Positions 1-7,347 of a stretch of 29,656 bases of DNA are shown piece by piece. Under the pieces are notes generated by a model, which saw nothing but the letters and a program-made list of their open reading frames with translations, was not told the origin of the DNA and did not search any database. The stretch lies in IMG/VR virus record IMGVR_UViG_3300035160_000037, positions 1-29,656 of that record. The stretch is one strand, 5' to 3'. Position 1 is the first letter of the stretch. Each line of letters starts with the position of its first letter. The DNA comes from a virus. A program made the position numbers and the translations under genes.

Positions 1-51
1 CAACTCGGCCTCAAACTTGTGGCCTGATCACCACTGATCATCTCTGAGCAT

Positions 52-91
52 AGCCCTCAGAACGCGCTAGAATCGCCTCTGAGGGCTTTTT
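52..91 (+). terminator. Rho-independent terminator at the left edge
   Basis: A 10-bp perfect stem (AGCCCTCAGA at 52-61 with TCTGAGGGCT at 78-87) closes a 16-nt loop and is followed by a run of T (87-91). It would stop a plus-strand transcript entering from the left, before the gene at 163. No upstream gene is visible in the first 51 bases. Confidence 0.8.
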
Positions 92-162
92 AGTGCCCGG
101 ATGGTCTGGAGCCCTTCGGAAGGGGTTGAAAAACGCATGGCGCCCCCGTAGCGTTTGAAGCC

Positions 163-552
163 ATGGGCAACGTCGCCAATCTGAAACCCTTCACTTCCGA
201 AACAGCCGCCGAAGCCGCACGCCGAGGCGCCATCACACGCCGCCGAAAACGAGACGAACGCAGGGCTCGGGAAGAACGAGACCGCGCTAGAGTCAAAGCA
301 ATGTTCGAGGCAGACTCCAATGGCCAAAACTACGTCGAAACCCGGCTGGCACGTATACGCGCTGCTCTCGATCGTTACGACGAATTGGTCATGATCGAGA
401 CAGATCCACAGAAGGCCTCCTGGCTGGCAACCGTCATCGCCAAGCTCTCCGAGATCGAACGCATGCTGGCCGGCAGGCCGGCGCCTGGACAGCTGAGACC
501 CAGCACTGGGAAGCGTAGCGCCGGCTTGCCAACACCTCTGATCCCTGGGTGA
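163..552 (+). CDS. Small charged protein, terminase-small-subunit-like N-terminus
   Basis: A 129-residue, very basic and charged protein. Its N-terminus (NLKPFTSETAAEAARRGA, residues 6-23) resembles the leader seen in many small phage DNA-binding or packaging proteins, where 'KPFT.ETA.EA' is followed by an Arg-rich helix; here the Arg-rich stretch covers about residues 24-45. The middle is predicted helical (VETRLARIRAALDRYDEL), which fits an oligomerising DNA-binding protein. No large terminase gene follows: downstream there is about 560 bases of non-coding DNA and then convergent genes. The packaging role is therefore an inference from the N-terminus only. The ribosome binding site is weak (TTGAAG just upstream). 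It could equally be a transcription regulator. Confidence 0.5.
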   Translation: MGNVANLKPFTSETAAEAARRGAITRRRKRDERRAREERDRARVKAMFEADSNGQNYVETRLARIRAALDRYDELVMIETDPQKASWLATVIAKLSEIERMLAGRPAPGQLRPSTGKRSAGLPTPLIPG

Positions 553-1110
553 TGATCTAGACTCCTCATCAATCCCCCGGAATCCCCCACATTCCTGCCC
601 CCGCTGCCGGATGCGGACAAGGTGCGGACACCGTGTCCCCCGGCCACTCCCTGGGCGCCCGGATGGGTACCCTTTTCGGCTCGGATGGGACCCAAAAACG
701 GAGGGGGAGGGGGCCCCCTTTTCGGCCCACGGCGTGCGGCGTATGGCCCCACATTTATCGGGTCTGGTGTTGGGGAGGTTTTGTTCCAGTTGGGAAAAAG
801 GGTTTGGGTTTACTGCGCGATGCTCATATATGGGGGGGCCCCCCCTCCCTACACCCCTTATAGGGGGTGGGGGGGGGACCCATATGGAGCAGCGTAAGCG
901 CATGTTGGTACACAAGAATTTGCGAAAAACGTAAAGACAAAATGTAAAGACAAAAGTGCTCCAACGGAGCAGGTTGATTGTGAGGGAGTTACGGTTGGGT
1001 TGGATTAGGAACCTGGAAACTTGGGGCAAATCTTGGAGCAGATTGGGGTAGTGTTGGGGGACCAGGTGGCCGGAAAGTGTGATTTTGCTGGACTTTTTGG
1101 GTAGAAAATA
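553..1110. other. Non-coding G-rich region with repeats and palindromes
   Basis: This stretch lies between the 3' ends of two convergent genes, so it needs no promoter for them. It holds G/C homopolymer palindromes (seven G then seven C at 832-845; CACCCC/GGGGTG hairpin at 852-869 running into nine G at 869-877), a tandem 13-bp repeat at 931-956, and a TGCTCC-AAC-GGAGCA hairpin at 957-971. Open frames cross it on both strands, but they are rich in Gly, Pro and Arg from the G and C runs and resemble no protein family I know. A replication origin, packaging site or control region is possible but unproven. Confidence 0.5.
931..956 (+). repeat. Tandem 13-bp repeat, two copies of GTAAAGACAAAA
   Basis: GTAAAGACAAAA occurs at 931-942 and again at 944-955, a 13-base period. 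The same core GTAAAGACAAA reappears at 15079-15089 and in inverted form at 15102-15112, in the divergent regulatory region. This suggests a binding site for a phage-encoded regulator or initiator. Confidence 0.7.
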
Positions 1111-1130
1111 CTAATCCCCCTTCGGGGGAT
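1100..1130 (-). terminator. Terminator-like hairpin at the end of the early minus-strand block
   Basis: ATCCCCC at 1114-1120 pairs with GGGGGAT at 1124-1130 around a 3-nt loop. Read on the minus strand, this very stable hairpin overlaps the last codons of the gene ending at 1111 and is followed by a T-rich stretch (TAGTATTTT). No minus-strand gene lies beyond it, so it plausibly ends the whole leftward transcript. Confidence 0.55.
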
Positions 1131-1461
1131 GTAATTCGGGTCCCTTTTGGCCGGTTTCGAGGGCTTGTGGGGAGGGTTGGATCATGGTGAGGGAGAGGGC
1201 TAGTTCGCCCAGGAGGCGGGAGGCGGTGGAGAAGTCCAGGCCGTGGAGGGTGGAGGAGACGATGGGTGGGGAGTCATCGGTGTAGCGTGGGGTGATGAGG
1301 GCGATGCGGTGGGGGCCATCTGGGCGGAAGTGGAAGCGGCCGGCTTTGATTTCCTCTTCGGTGAGGGGGAAGGCGAGGATGGCGGTTGAGCCGTTAGCCA
1401 GTTGGATGGTGAGGGTGAGGTGGTGGGTGGGGGCGCCGGGGTCTGGGGGTTCTGGGTTCAT
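1111..1461 (-). CDS. Hypothetical protein, 116 aa
   Basis: I do not recognise this protein. It has a Pro-rich N-terminus (about residues 1-13), a beta-rich middle (LTLTIQLANGSTAILAFPLT, residues 15-34) and a helical stretch near residues 82-96 (STASRLLGELALSLTMI). No catalytic motif, signal peptide or membrane segment is visible. It is the last gene of the long minus-strand block and is separated from the gene before it by a strong hairpin, so its expression may be lower or separately controlled. Confidence 0.6.
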   Translation of the reverse strand: MNPEPPDPGAPTHHLTLTIQLANGSTAILAFPLTEEEIKAGRFHFRPDGPHRIALITPRYTDDSPPIVSSTLHGLDFSTASRLLGELALSLTMIQPSPQALETGQKGPELHPPKGD

Positions 1462-1528
1462 GGTGGGGGTGGGCTAGTTGGAGATTTTTTGGTCCGGGTT
1501 AGTCCGGGGGGCGAGATACGAAGAAGAG

Positions 1529-1564
1529 GGGGTGTCGGAAAGTGCGGCAAGATTCCGACACCCC
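1529..1564 (-). terminator. Strong intergenic hairpin, terminator or attenuator
   Basis: A 12-bp perfect stem (GGGGTGTCGGAA at 1529-1540, TTCCGACACCCC at 1553-1564) encloses a 12-nt loop. It lies between the stop of the gene at 1575 and the start of the gene at 1461. On the minus strand it is followed by a pyrimidine-rich CTCTTCTTC rather than a pure T run, so partial termination or 3'-end protection is as likely as full termination. Confidence 0.6.
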
Positions 1565-1574
1565 GTGGGTTGGC

Positions 1575-1823
1575 TTACTGCTCGGGCTGCTGGGGCAGCG
1601 TGCAGTCCTCTTCCTTTTTGTCGGGCAGAGGCTCGGGTGCCGGTTCCTCCGGGGTGACCACCACATGGGGGCCGGGGCACGGTTGGCTTCCGCATTGGGC
1701 CTCGGGTGCCGGTTCCTCGGGTTGAGGCTGCACTCGGGCAGCGGTCTCGGGGCTCAGTTCGGTGGGATCCTCGGGTTGGATTTGGGGGTCCAGTTGGTTG
1801 GGATCAGTTGGTTCTTCGGGCAT
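1575..1823 (-). CDS. Pro/Glu-rich acidic protein, 82 aa
   Basis: A small, probably disordered protein dominated by Pro, Glu, Gln and Asp, with recurring 'PEEP' blocks (PEEPTDPN at the start, PEEPAPE near residues 35 and 58). It has three Cys, two of them in CGSQPC around residues 44-49. No family is recognised. It sits 44 bases downstream of the HAD-like gene and ends just before the strong hairpin at 1529-1564. The composition is real on the minus strand and not an obvious shadow of another gene. A linker-like or protein-binding role is only a guess. Confidence 0.55.
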   Translation of the reverse strand: MPEEPTDPNQLDPQIQPEDPTELSPETAARVQPQPEEPAPEAQCGSQPCPGPHVVVTPEEPAPEPLPDKKEEDCTLPQQPEQ

Positions 1824-1867
1824 GTTGTGTTTTCCTTTCGGTTTGGTGTTCTACGTGGAACGGGGGG

Positions 1868-2281
1868 TTAAATGGAGGGATCGAACCCCTCCAAAGTGTT
1901 GAGGGCCTCGGGCAAATGCTCCCGGCCGATGAGCACCCCGGAGTTTTTGACCACCTGGGTGCATCGGTCATCGAACATCCAGACCATGGCGAAGTCCTTT
2001 TCGTGGGTGCAGGGGAGCTCCTGGCCCAGGTGCTTCATGGTCCAGGCCCGGATCGCCTGGGCGGCGTAGACCCGATCCTGGGGTTGCTTCTGGGGCCCCA
2101 CCCGCGCCGTCAGAATGCGAACATCCCAGCCGGCATCCAGGAGGAGCTTGACCAGGTGAACCATCCGGGGAATCGGCGCGCCGATGTGATCGGGCGTGTG
2201 CCAGGTGGTGTAGTGAGCCAGGGTGCCGTCCAGATCGATGCCGATCCAGCCTCGGGGTTTGTCAAAGGTGTGTTCTGTCAT
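1868..2281 (-). CDS. HAD-superfamily hydrolase (phosphatase-like)
   Basis: A 137-residue minimal HAD-fold protein. The conserved motifs are visible in order: motif I GIDLDGT (residues 14-20, with nucleophile Asp16 and acid/base Asp18), motif II ILTAR (56-60, Thr58), a candidate motif III Lys95 in THEKDF, and motif IV WMFDDR (101-106) with the metal-binding Asp pair. The length matches the small cap-less HAD proteins common in phages, which usually act on nucleotides or polynucleotide phosphates. The substrate cannot be told from sequence. It starts four bases after the stop of the Cys-rich gene upstream, so it is likely co-translated. Its last codons form a hairpin at 1873-1893. Confidence 0.85.
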   Translation of the reverse strand: MTEHTFDKPRGWIGIDLDGTLAHYTTWHTPDHIGAPIPRMVHLVKLLLDAGWDVRILTARVGPQKQPQDRVYAAQAIRAWTMKHLGQELPCTHEKDFAMVWMFDDRCTQVVKNSGVLIGREHLPEALNTLEGFDPSI

Positions 2282-2284
2282 AGG

Positions 2285-2599
2285 CTAGCCTTCTCTCTTG
2301 CGCTTGCTGCTGTATTTTGGTGAAGAAAACTCGTCCCCCTCGAGGGACTCCCTGTATTCAATTTCTGAAACCAGATCCACCCACCCAAACCCAAGACATC
2401 GGGGGCACGGCCACCAGCAAGGCTTCCAGGCCTCCCCCGCATCTCCGTTGCAGTCCCCGAAGTGGCCACGGCCACCCCCCTGCACACCTTTGCCGTAGCA
2501 TCTTGGGCATTCATACACGCGCCGTCTTATGAACCATTGGGTCACGGCTTCAGCCAACACGCTGGCATTGATCAGGGTGGGTTTGGATTCTGTGGTCAT
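2285..2599 (-). CDS. Cys-rich zinc-binding protein, DnaJ-finger-like
   Basis: A 104-residue protein with two DnaJ-like cysteine motifs: CPRCYGKG at residues 31-38 and CPRCLGFG at 65-72, with further Cys at 50 and 61 between them. The C-x2-C-x-G-x-G pattern repeated twice is typical of zinc-binding central domains of DnaJ and of small phage zinc-finger proteins. A predicted helix (NASVLAEAVTQWFIRRRV) precedes the fingers, and the tail is basic (SSKRKREG). Its start overlaps the stop of the DUF5662 gene by four bases (ATGA). A zinc-stabilised binding module is likely. What it binds is unknown. Confidence 0.65.
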   Translation of the reverse strand: MTTESKPTLINASVLAEAVTQWFIRRRVYECPRCYGKGVQGGGRGHFGDCNGDAGEAWKPCWWPCPRCLGFGWVDLVSEIEYRESLEGDEFSSPKYSSKRKREG

Positions 2600-3060
2600 T
2601 CCCAGCCCATCTCCTTGACCGTGGCGCGGAGGATCGACTCCAGCTGGGGCCCGATCTTGAACCGCTCCACGTTGACCTTGAAACTGGCTTCAAAGTTGCC
2701 GGGAGGATCGTGCCGTTGCTGGGCCGCGCCCCAGTCGCACAACATCTCCATGAGATCCAAAAGGCTCATGCCGTTGATCCCGTTGGGATAGTGCTCCGGG
2801 TGATGGGAGTTGACCTGGTAATGGTGATCGATGGCCGGCTTCATCTCCCGGAGGCTGGCGCGGTATTCCTCCGAGCCGTATTTGAGGCCCTTGAGCCGGG
2901 GGGTCAGCTTGTCGAAAGCCGCCTTTTCGGGGCTCTCCAGCTTGGAGGCGTCATGGGTGGCGGCTCGATGCATCAGCTTGACGATGGGCCGCTGCATGAA
3001 TTTTCGCACCAGGGCGATGTGGGCTTGGGTGTCAGGGGTTGAATCGTAGAATTGACTCAT
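2596..3060 (-). CDS. DUF5662 family protein
   Basis: A 154-residue protein with the features of DUF5662, a phage-common family of unknown function. Visible are HDASKLESPE at residues 36-45, YGSEEYRASL at 61-70, the His-rich block HHYQVNSHHPEHY at 79-91, and DLMEMLCDW at 102-110. The conserved His/Asp pattern resembles HD-type metal-dependent phosphohydrolases, but that link is an inference. The start overlaps the previous stop by ATGA at 3057-3060, and the stop overlaps the next start at 2596-2599. It therefore belongs to a tightly coupled three-gene string. Confidence 0.8.
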   Translation of the reverse strand: MSQFYDSTPDTQAHIALVRKFMQRPIVKLMHRAATHDASKLESPEKAAFDKLTPRLKGLKYGSEEYRASLREMKPAIDHHYQVNSHHPEHYPNGINGMSLLDLMEMLCDWGAAQQRHDPPGNFEASFKVNVERFKIGPQLESILRATVKEMGWE

Positions 3061-3677
3061 TGGGGTCTGGGTTGTGGCGGTTGCGGTTGATCCCCGGCAA
3101 AGACCTGCCGAAGATGATTCAGAATGGCCGGCGCATCGGCCACCCGAAAGGTTTTGCCCTTGAAGGGAAAGGTGGAGGCCTGGGCCTGCTGGGCGCCCCG
3201 CAAGGCCGCATCAAACTCCTGCACCATCGAGACGGTCCACATCATCGGCGCCGGGGCCGTGGCGGCATCCCCCGTGGGCGACTCCACCGGGGGCCGGGGG
3301 CCGGGGGCGGTTCCGGGCAGATCCATGCCGGGACCTGGCGGGGGCGGCTGGATCGGAGCCGGCGGCTGGGCCAGAGCCTCATCGATGGAGGCCATTTCCT
3401 GCTCGATCTCTTTGTAGAGCCGGCTGATGAACATGACCCGATCAGGGCCACTCATCTCCTTGGTCGACATCGCCAGCCGCTTCATGTAGGAGGCGCCCTT
3501 CATGAAAGCCATGCGGACGATGGGCGGCACGTTGCCGGGGACGTTGAAGTGGGAGTCCAAGAAGTGGGCAAAGGCCTGGTTGAGACTGGTGAAGGGCTGG
3601 TCACTGGGTTGCGGGGGTCGTTTCAATAGGTCCATGATTGTTTCACGTTTTGGGGGTTTCGTTGCAGCAAAGGGCAC
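3057..3677 (-). CDS. Hypothetical protein with Pro-rich linker, 206 aa
   Basis: Not recognised. The N-terminal half (about residues 28-100) is helical (LNQAFAHFLDSHFNVPGNV; VMFISRLYKEIEQEMASIDEALAQ). It is followed by a Pro/Gly/Ala-rich linker at about 103-143 and a small C-terminal segment (WTVSMVQEFDAALRGAQQ; FKGKTFRVADAPAILNHLRQVF). The tail is again Pro/Gln-rich. The ATG at 3677 sits one base after the primase stop, with AAGGGG a little far upstream. An internal ATG at 3635 is an alternative start. The layout of two folded parts with a flexible linker suits an adaptor protein next to the primase-helicase, but that is a guess. Confidence 0.6.
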   Translation of the reverse strand: MPFAATKPPKRETIMDLLKRPPQPSDQPFTSLNQAFAHFLDSHFNVPGNVPPIVRMAFMKGASYMKRLAMSTKEMSGPDRVMFISRLYKEIEQEMASIDEALAQPPAPIQPPPPGPGMDLPGTAPGPRPPVESPTGDAATAPAPMMWTVSMVQEFDAALRGAQQAQASTFPFKGKTFRVADAPAILNHLRQVFAGDQPQPPQPRPQ

Positions 3678-3680
3678 ATG

Positions 3681-5792
3681 TTATGCATCGTGCCCCTTGA
3701 TGTAGAGTTTTCCTTTGCGGCTCAGTTTGTGGTTGCGGACTAGGGCTTCCAGCGTGCGCGTGACACGCCCGGATCTCGGTTCGCCCAGGTCGATCCCCAG
3801 AGTGTTGGCGGCGTAGTCCACTATCATCTCGCGCAGTCTGGCATTGCTTATGCCCTCTTTGGGGATCGAATTGGTGAACTCATAAAGATTGGAGCTAGCC
3901 ACTGTCTGGACCATTTGTCCAGCTGTCATGTTGGGTGCCGCCTGGGGCTCGGATTCCGAAGCGGTGACCGGTTCCTCCGGGGGATCCTCCTGGGCCCAGA
4001 AAATTGCCAGGGGACTATGCCGCAATCGGACGATTTGCGTGGGGCTCCCATTGGGATGCGTGGCCTGGGCACGCTTGCCGCGCTTGGAGAAGATCAACTC
4101 GAAGTCGCCCTCGGGAAGCTGATTGAGCAGGACCACCGCACGCGCCCAGTTGGTCAACTCACTGCTGCCCATCATCTGGTAGGACCACTCGGCCAGGGAT
4201 CGACGCGGGGGCTTTTTGCCGCCCTTGCCTTCCTGCTGCTGAGGCGGCTTGCCGGTGTGATGCACGCCCATGAAGGCCACGTTGGAATTGTGCAGGATCG
4301 GGTTGAGCCAGTTGCGGAAGAACCGGCCCACGATCTCCTGCCGGCTGGCGTCATCGCCAATGAATGAGAGCAGGGGATCGACAATCACCAGGTCCGGTTC
4401 GTGGTAGTCCACCAGCTTCTGCAACGCGACGATGAAGGAGTGGCCCGTGTCGGCCACGTTGTGGTTGTAGACCAGGTTGCGGTCGATCATCTCCAAGGCC
4501 TCCGGTTGATCGAGTATTCCCAGGCCCTGGTAAATCCCGATGTTCATCGAGTGCAAATCGGCCAGGTCATTCTCGGCTTGAAGGAAGAGGATCTTGAGCG
4601 GCTTGACCGGCGTCACTCCAAAGCAGGGCCGGCCCAGGGCCCAGCACATGGCAATCTGGCAGGCCAGACTGGACTTGCCCACGCCCGAGGGCCCCACCAG
4701 GATGCAGGACCCGCCCTTGCGAAGCCATTGATCCCCGGCCACGGTCATGCCGTCCTCGGTGGGATCGTATTCGCGCACCTCCTTGGCCGAATAGGTGATG
4801 CCGATTCCCTCCACCAAAAGTTGTTTGCTCCACTCGGTGTAGGACTCGGCGCCCAGGTTCAGGCCCAGGAGATACTGCACCGTATCATCGCGCTTGGCAT
4901 CCGGGCACCGGGAGAACCGGGAGGGGTTCTTGTTTTTGACATCCGGCTGGTATTCCCGGAAGTGATCGTAGATGGCGCTGACCCGTTCGTCGTAGGTCTT
5001 GCGGTCTGGCGCGTCGACCTTCACCCAGGCGTGGATCGATTTGTTGCCCGAGTAGATGACGGCCGCGCAGGGGATGTTGGACTGGACGATCAGGGCCCAC
5101 TGCTCGCGAATGGAGATCTTGTCAAACTCCAGCAGGCAGTGGCGATAGGCCGTGACATCGGCATCCTTGTTGCCGCCCCCGATCTTCATCGGGTTGATGC
5201 CCAGGTAAACCCCCAGCGGAGGACCTCCCAGGCGATAGTAGAGCGCGTTGATGCTGCCCTTCTGTTCGAGCTTACTGATCCACTCCTCCCTGGAAAGGAC
5301 CACGCCCCCGTGGGGATCACACCGCACATGCCCCTCCTCATCCATGCCGCCCATCACGCGCACGCCTTCACCAGGTTTAAAGCAGGCCTCCAGCAACTGG
5401 AAAAACCCGTCGCGCTTGCCCTTGGGCAGTTCGATTTCCTGGGCGGTGCTCAGATCGTATTGTTTGGCAGCCACCTCGGGTTTGGACTCGACGCCTGGTC
5501 GAGCGGCGTTGCGCGAAAGATAGCGTTGGTTCTTGGAGAGGAGATAGCCGCGCGGTTTACCAAATTCCTTGCTGTTGGCCTCCTTGATTTTGTGCTCGAG
5601 CTCCCTCTGGCTCCAGGGTGGCTGGCACCCTTGGTTCCACTGACTCAGGAGCTCCATGGCTTGAGCCTCGGGAAGGTTGAAGCCCCAGACCAGGGCTCGG
5701 GCGGCGTTGAGGGTTTGAGAATGTCCACCCTGGCCAGAGATGGCCGGCGGGATCGACTGAAGATAACGTGCGGCTTGTTCGATCAATTCCAT
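3681..5792 (-). CDS. Primase-helicase fusion (AEP-like primase plus RepA/RecA-like ATPase)
   Basis: A 703-residue replication protein. Residues 1-85 resemble a PriCT-type helical module (ALVWGFN..EA..LL..WN, ending GKPRGYLL). Residues about 140-325 look like an archaeo-eukaryotic primase core: an acidic motif LLEFD at 220-224, the S-x-H motif SGNKSIHAWV at 248-257 and NPSRFSRCPDAKRDD at 289-303. Residues about 350-600 form an AAA_25/RepA-like RecA-fold ATPase with Walker A GPSGVGKSS (367-375), Walker B LVIVDPL (468-474) and HHTGKP (511-516). A winged-helix-like tail follows. The start has a good ribosome binding site (GGAG, 8 bases upstream). It would prime and unwind phage DNA. The 1-kb repeat tract lies directly upstream. 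Confidence 0.85.
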   Translation of the reverse strand: MELIEQAARYLQSIPPAISGQGGHSQTLNAARALVWGFNLPEAQAMELLSQWNQGCQPPWSQRELEHKIKEANSKEFGKPRGYLLSKNQRYLSRNAARPGVESKPEVAAKQYDLSTAQEIELPKGKRDGFFQLLEACFKPGEGVRVMGGMDEEGHVRCDPHGGVVLSREEWISKLEQKGSINALYYRLGGPPLGVYLGINPMKIGGGNKDADVTAYRHCLLEFDKISIREQWALIVQSNIPCAAVIYSGNKSIHAWVKVDAPDRKTYDERVSAIYDHFREYQPDVKNKNPSRFSRCPDAKRDDTVQYLLGLNLGAESYTEWSKQLLVEGIGITYSAKEVREYDPTEDGMTVAGDQWLRKGGSCILVGPSGVGKSSLACQIAMCWALGRPCFGVTPVKPLKILFLQAENDLADLHSMNIGIYQGLGILDQPEALEMIDRNLVYNHNVADTGHSFIVALQKLVDYHEPDLVIVDPLLSFIGDDASRQEIVGRFFRNWLNPILHNSNVAFMGVHHTGKPPQQQEGKGGKKPPRRSLAEWSYQMMGSSELTNWARAVVLLNQLPEGDFELIFSKRGKRAQATHPNGSPTQIVRLRHSPLAIFWAQEDPPEEPVTASESEPQAAPNMTAGQMVQTVASSNLYEFTNSIPKEGISNARLREMIVDYAANTLGIDLGEPRSGRVTRTLEALVRNHKLSRKGKLYIKGHDA

Positions 5793-6789
5793 AAGTTCAC
5801 TCCATTGAAAGTGAGCGGCCGGCAGGAATCAACCTACCGGCCACTCGGGTTTACCGACAAGCCAAACCCAGCCAAACCTGCACTGTCAGGCTTCACTAGA
5901 CTTGGCCCTGCTTTGCGTGGGCATGCCTGCTTGGCTTCACCCAGACAATCCAGGTTCCGCCTTGCTACAACTTGACCAGCAATTCCATGCCTGCTCAGAC
6001 GGACCAGGCCGGGCTAAACTACAACTAGTCTCGCCATCCCATGCCTGCCATGCTGTGTCATGCCGTGCCGAGTCAGTACGTGTCCCGCCTCGACTTGCCT
6101 GCGTTGCTCTTCTCAGCCATGTCACGCAACGCTGGGCTAGGCACGAACTCGACTTGCCTGCACTGTCGTGGCTTGACTAGTCTCGCCAGTCAATGCTCCC
6201 CACTCACCGCCTGCATTGCTTTGGCAATCCATAGCTCGCTCGGTTCTGACAATTCGCGCTTGGCCAGCCTGGGATCGCTTAGACCCGCCTCGTCGTAAAA
6301 GGCCAGACCATTTCGCGCTTTGCCTGCATTGCCCAACTCAGCTTAGCTTCGCCTCAACGAGGCTCGACTCGCCAGCTTTGCCATGTCGCGCAGGGACGCA
6401 TCGCGCCCCGCCATTACGTGCGCTGGCTCGCCAGATCGCGCCTTGCCTGCATTGCTTTGCCATGTCAGGCATCGTCGCACCCATCTCAGGCTGGACTCGC
6501 ATTGTCGCGCCAGCTTTGCCTTGTCGCGACACGCCTGACCTTGCCTGGCTCGGTCGCACCAAACCAGGACATGTCTTGTTGTGCTTTGCCCTTCCCAGCC
6601 GCATCAAGACGGGGCTGGTCGAGCCTGCAATGGCATGTCTTGACATACTGCATCGCGCTCGGTTTGAACTCGACTTGCTCGGAGGAGCGGCATCGTGCCA
6701 GCATTGCCATGTCTAGTCGGGCATCGACACTCTCCACCAATCACTCTCGGCCATGACTCGCCTGCGCCGCCACTACAGGGCTTTGCTTG
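5793..6789 (-). repeat. About 1 kb non-coding tract of degenerate ~50-65-nt repeats
   Basis: No convincing gene. On the plus strand a GCC(T/A)GC core recurs at 5925, 5989, 6043, 6097, 6156, 6209, 6263, 6322, 6371, 6445, 6509, 6623, 6698 and 6760, most often 49-65 bases apart. Longer exact repeats include CTCGACTTGCCTGC (6089, 6148), ACTAGTCTCGCCA (6024, 6176), GCCTGCATTGCTTTG (6209, 6445) and CGCCAGCTTTGCC (6370, 6508). A GGCCGG/CCGGCC hairpin at 5817-5842 lies just upstream of the primase start. If transcribed with its neighbours it would form a very long primase leader. An origin with degenerate iterons or a structured RNA are the main options. Confidence 0.7.
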
Positions 6790-7347
6790 CTAGGTCGCTT
6801 TGTGACGCGCCCCACCGCGCCTGCGCGGCTTTGGAGCTAGCTTGCTTTTGACTTTCTCAACGCTTTCCATGGCCCCCGTCACAAGGAGGAGGTCCTCGTA
6901 CTTGCGCTGAAAAATGCGGATGTCATCTCTGGCTTCCTGGAGCATCTGCTCCCGGTAGCGAGTGTCGTCCAAAACACGATTCACACTGATGTAGCCTGGG
7001 CCTTCAAACTCGGTCTCCTCGCTATGTGCGGTCACATGGACCCAAGCGCGAACAACCGGCTGTTCAGCCAGTGGGATTCCCACCTGGAATATGCGGACAG
7101 ATCGGGAAAGCATCTGCGCTTCGATCAGCCGGTATTGCTCGGCGGCTGCCCGATCATCCCAGGTGAAGAATGGGTGTAGCCTGGACCCTTGGGGGCGAGC
7201 GGCCTCGACAATCGTGGCCGGCTTGAGAACCCGATGTTTTTCTTCCAGGCGTTTGAATTCGGAGGCCACAACCTGAACCTGAGTTTTGTTCAGCTTCGAG
7301 TTGGGCATCGGCGCATAGCCGAATTCGACTTTGGTTTTGGTGCTCAT
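6790..7347 (-). CDS. Phage-conserved hypothetical protein, 185 aa
   Basis: A protein of a type often seen in phage early regions. After a helical N-terminus it has RLHPFFTWDDRAAAEQYRLIEAQ-like sequence at about residues 56-78, a beta-rich middle (VVRAWVHVTA, GYISVNRVLDD), then a long charged helix (YREQMLQEARDDIRIFQRKYEDL) and a basic tail (KPRRRGGARHK). The LHPFF.WDD..AA..YR core recurs in phage proteins of unknown function. It overlaps the upstream gene by ATGA at 7344-7347, so the two are translated together. The basic tail suggests nucleic-acid contact. The repeat tract begins right after its stop. Confidence 0.7.
   Translation of the reverse strand: MSTKTKVEFGYAPMPNSKLNKTQVQVVASEFKRLEEKHRVLKPATIVEAARPQGSRLHPFFTWDDRAAAEQYRLIEAQMLSRSVRIFQVGIPLAEQPVVRAWVHVTAHSEETEFEGPGYISVNRVLDDTRYREQMLQEARDDIRIFQRKYEDLLLVTGAMESVEKVKSKLAPKPRRRGGARHKAT

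Noticed and set aside
67-1029. A 320-residue open frame on the minus strand
   Set aside because: It runs through G/C homopolymers and antisense to the small plus-strand gene; its sequence is low-complexity Pro/Gly/Arg/Ser with no recognisable domain.
1873-1893. A tRNA-like T arm on the minus strand (GGGGTTCGATCCC)
   Set aside because: It is the end of the HAD-like gene, no D or anticodon arm can be found upstream, and no acceptor stem pairs with it.
4401-5975. A 524-residue open frame on the plus strand
   Set aside because: It is antisense to the primase-helicase, whose motifs are clear. The antisense protein shows no family and its length follows from the GC-rich codon bias of the real gene.
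6216-6716. Open frames of 60-166 residues within the repeat tract
   Set aside because: They follow the repeated DNA, giving recurrent Ala, Cys, Leu and His blocks, occur on both strands, and lack ribosome binding sites or family resemblance.
5925-6765. A CRISPR-like array
   Set aside because: The recurring units vary in length and sequence, only short cores are exact, and there are no uniform spacers or cas genes.
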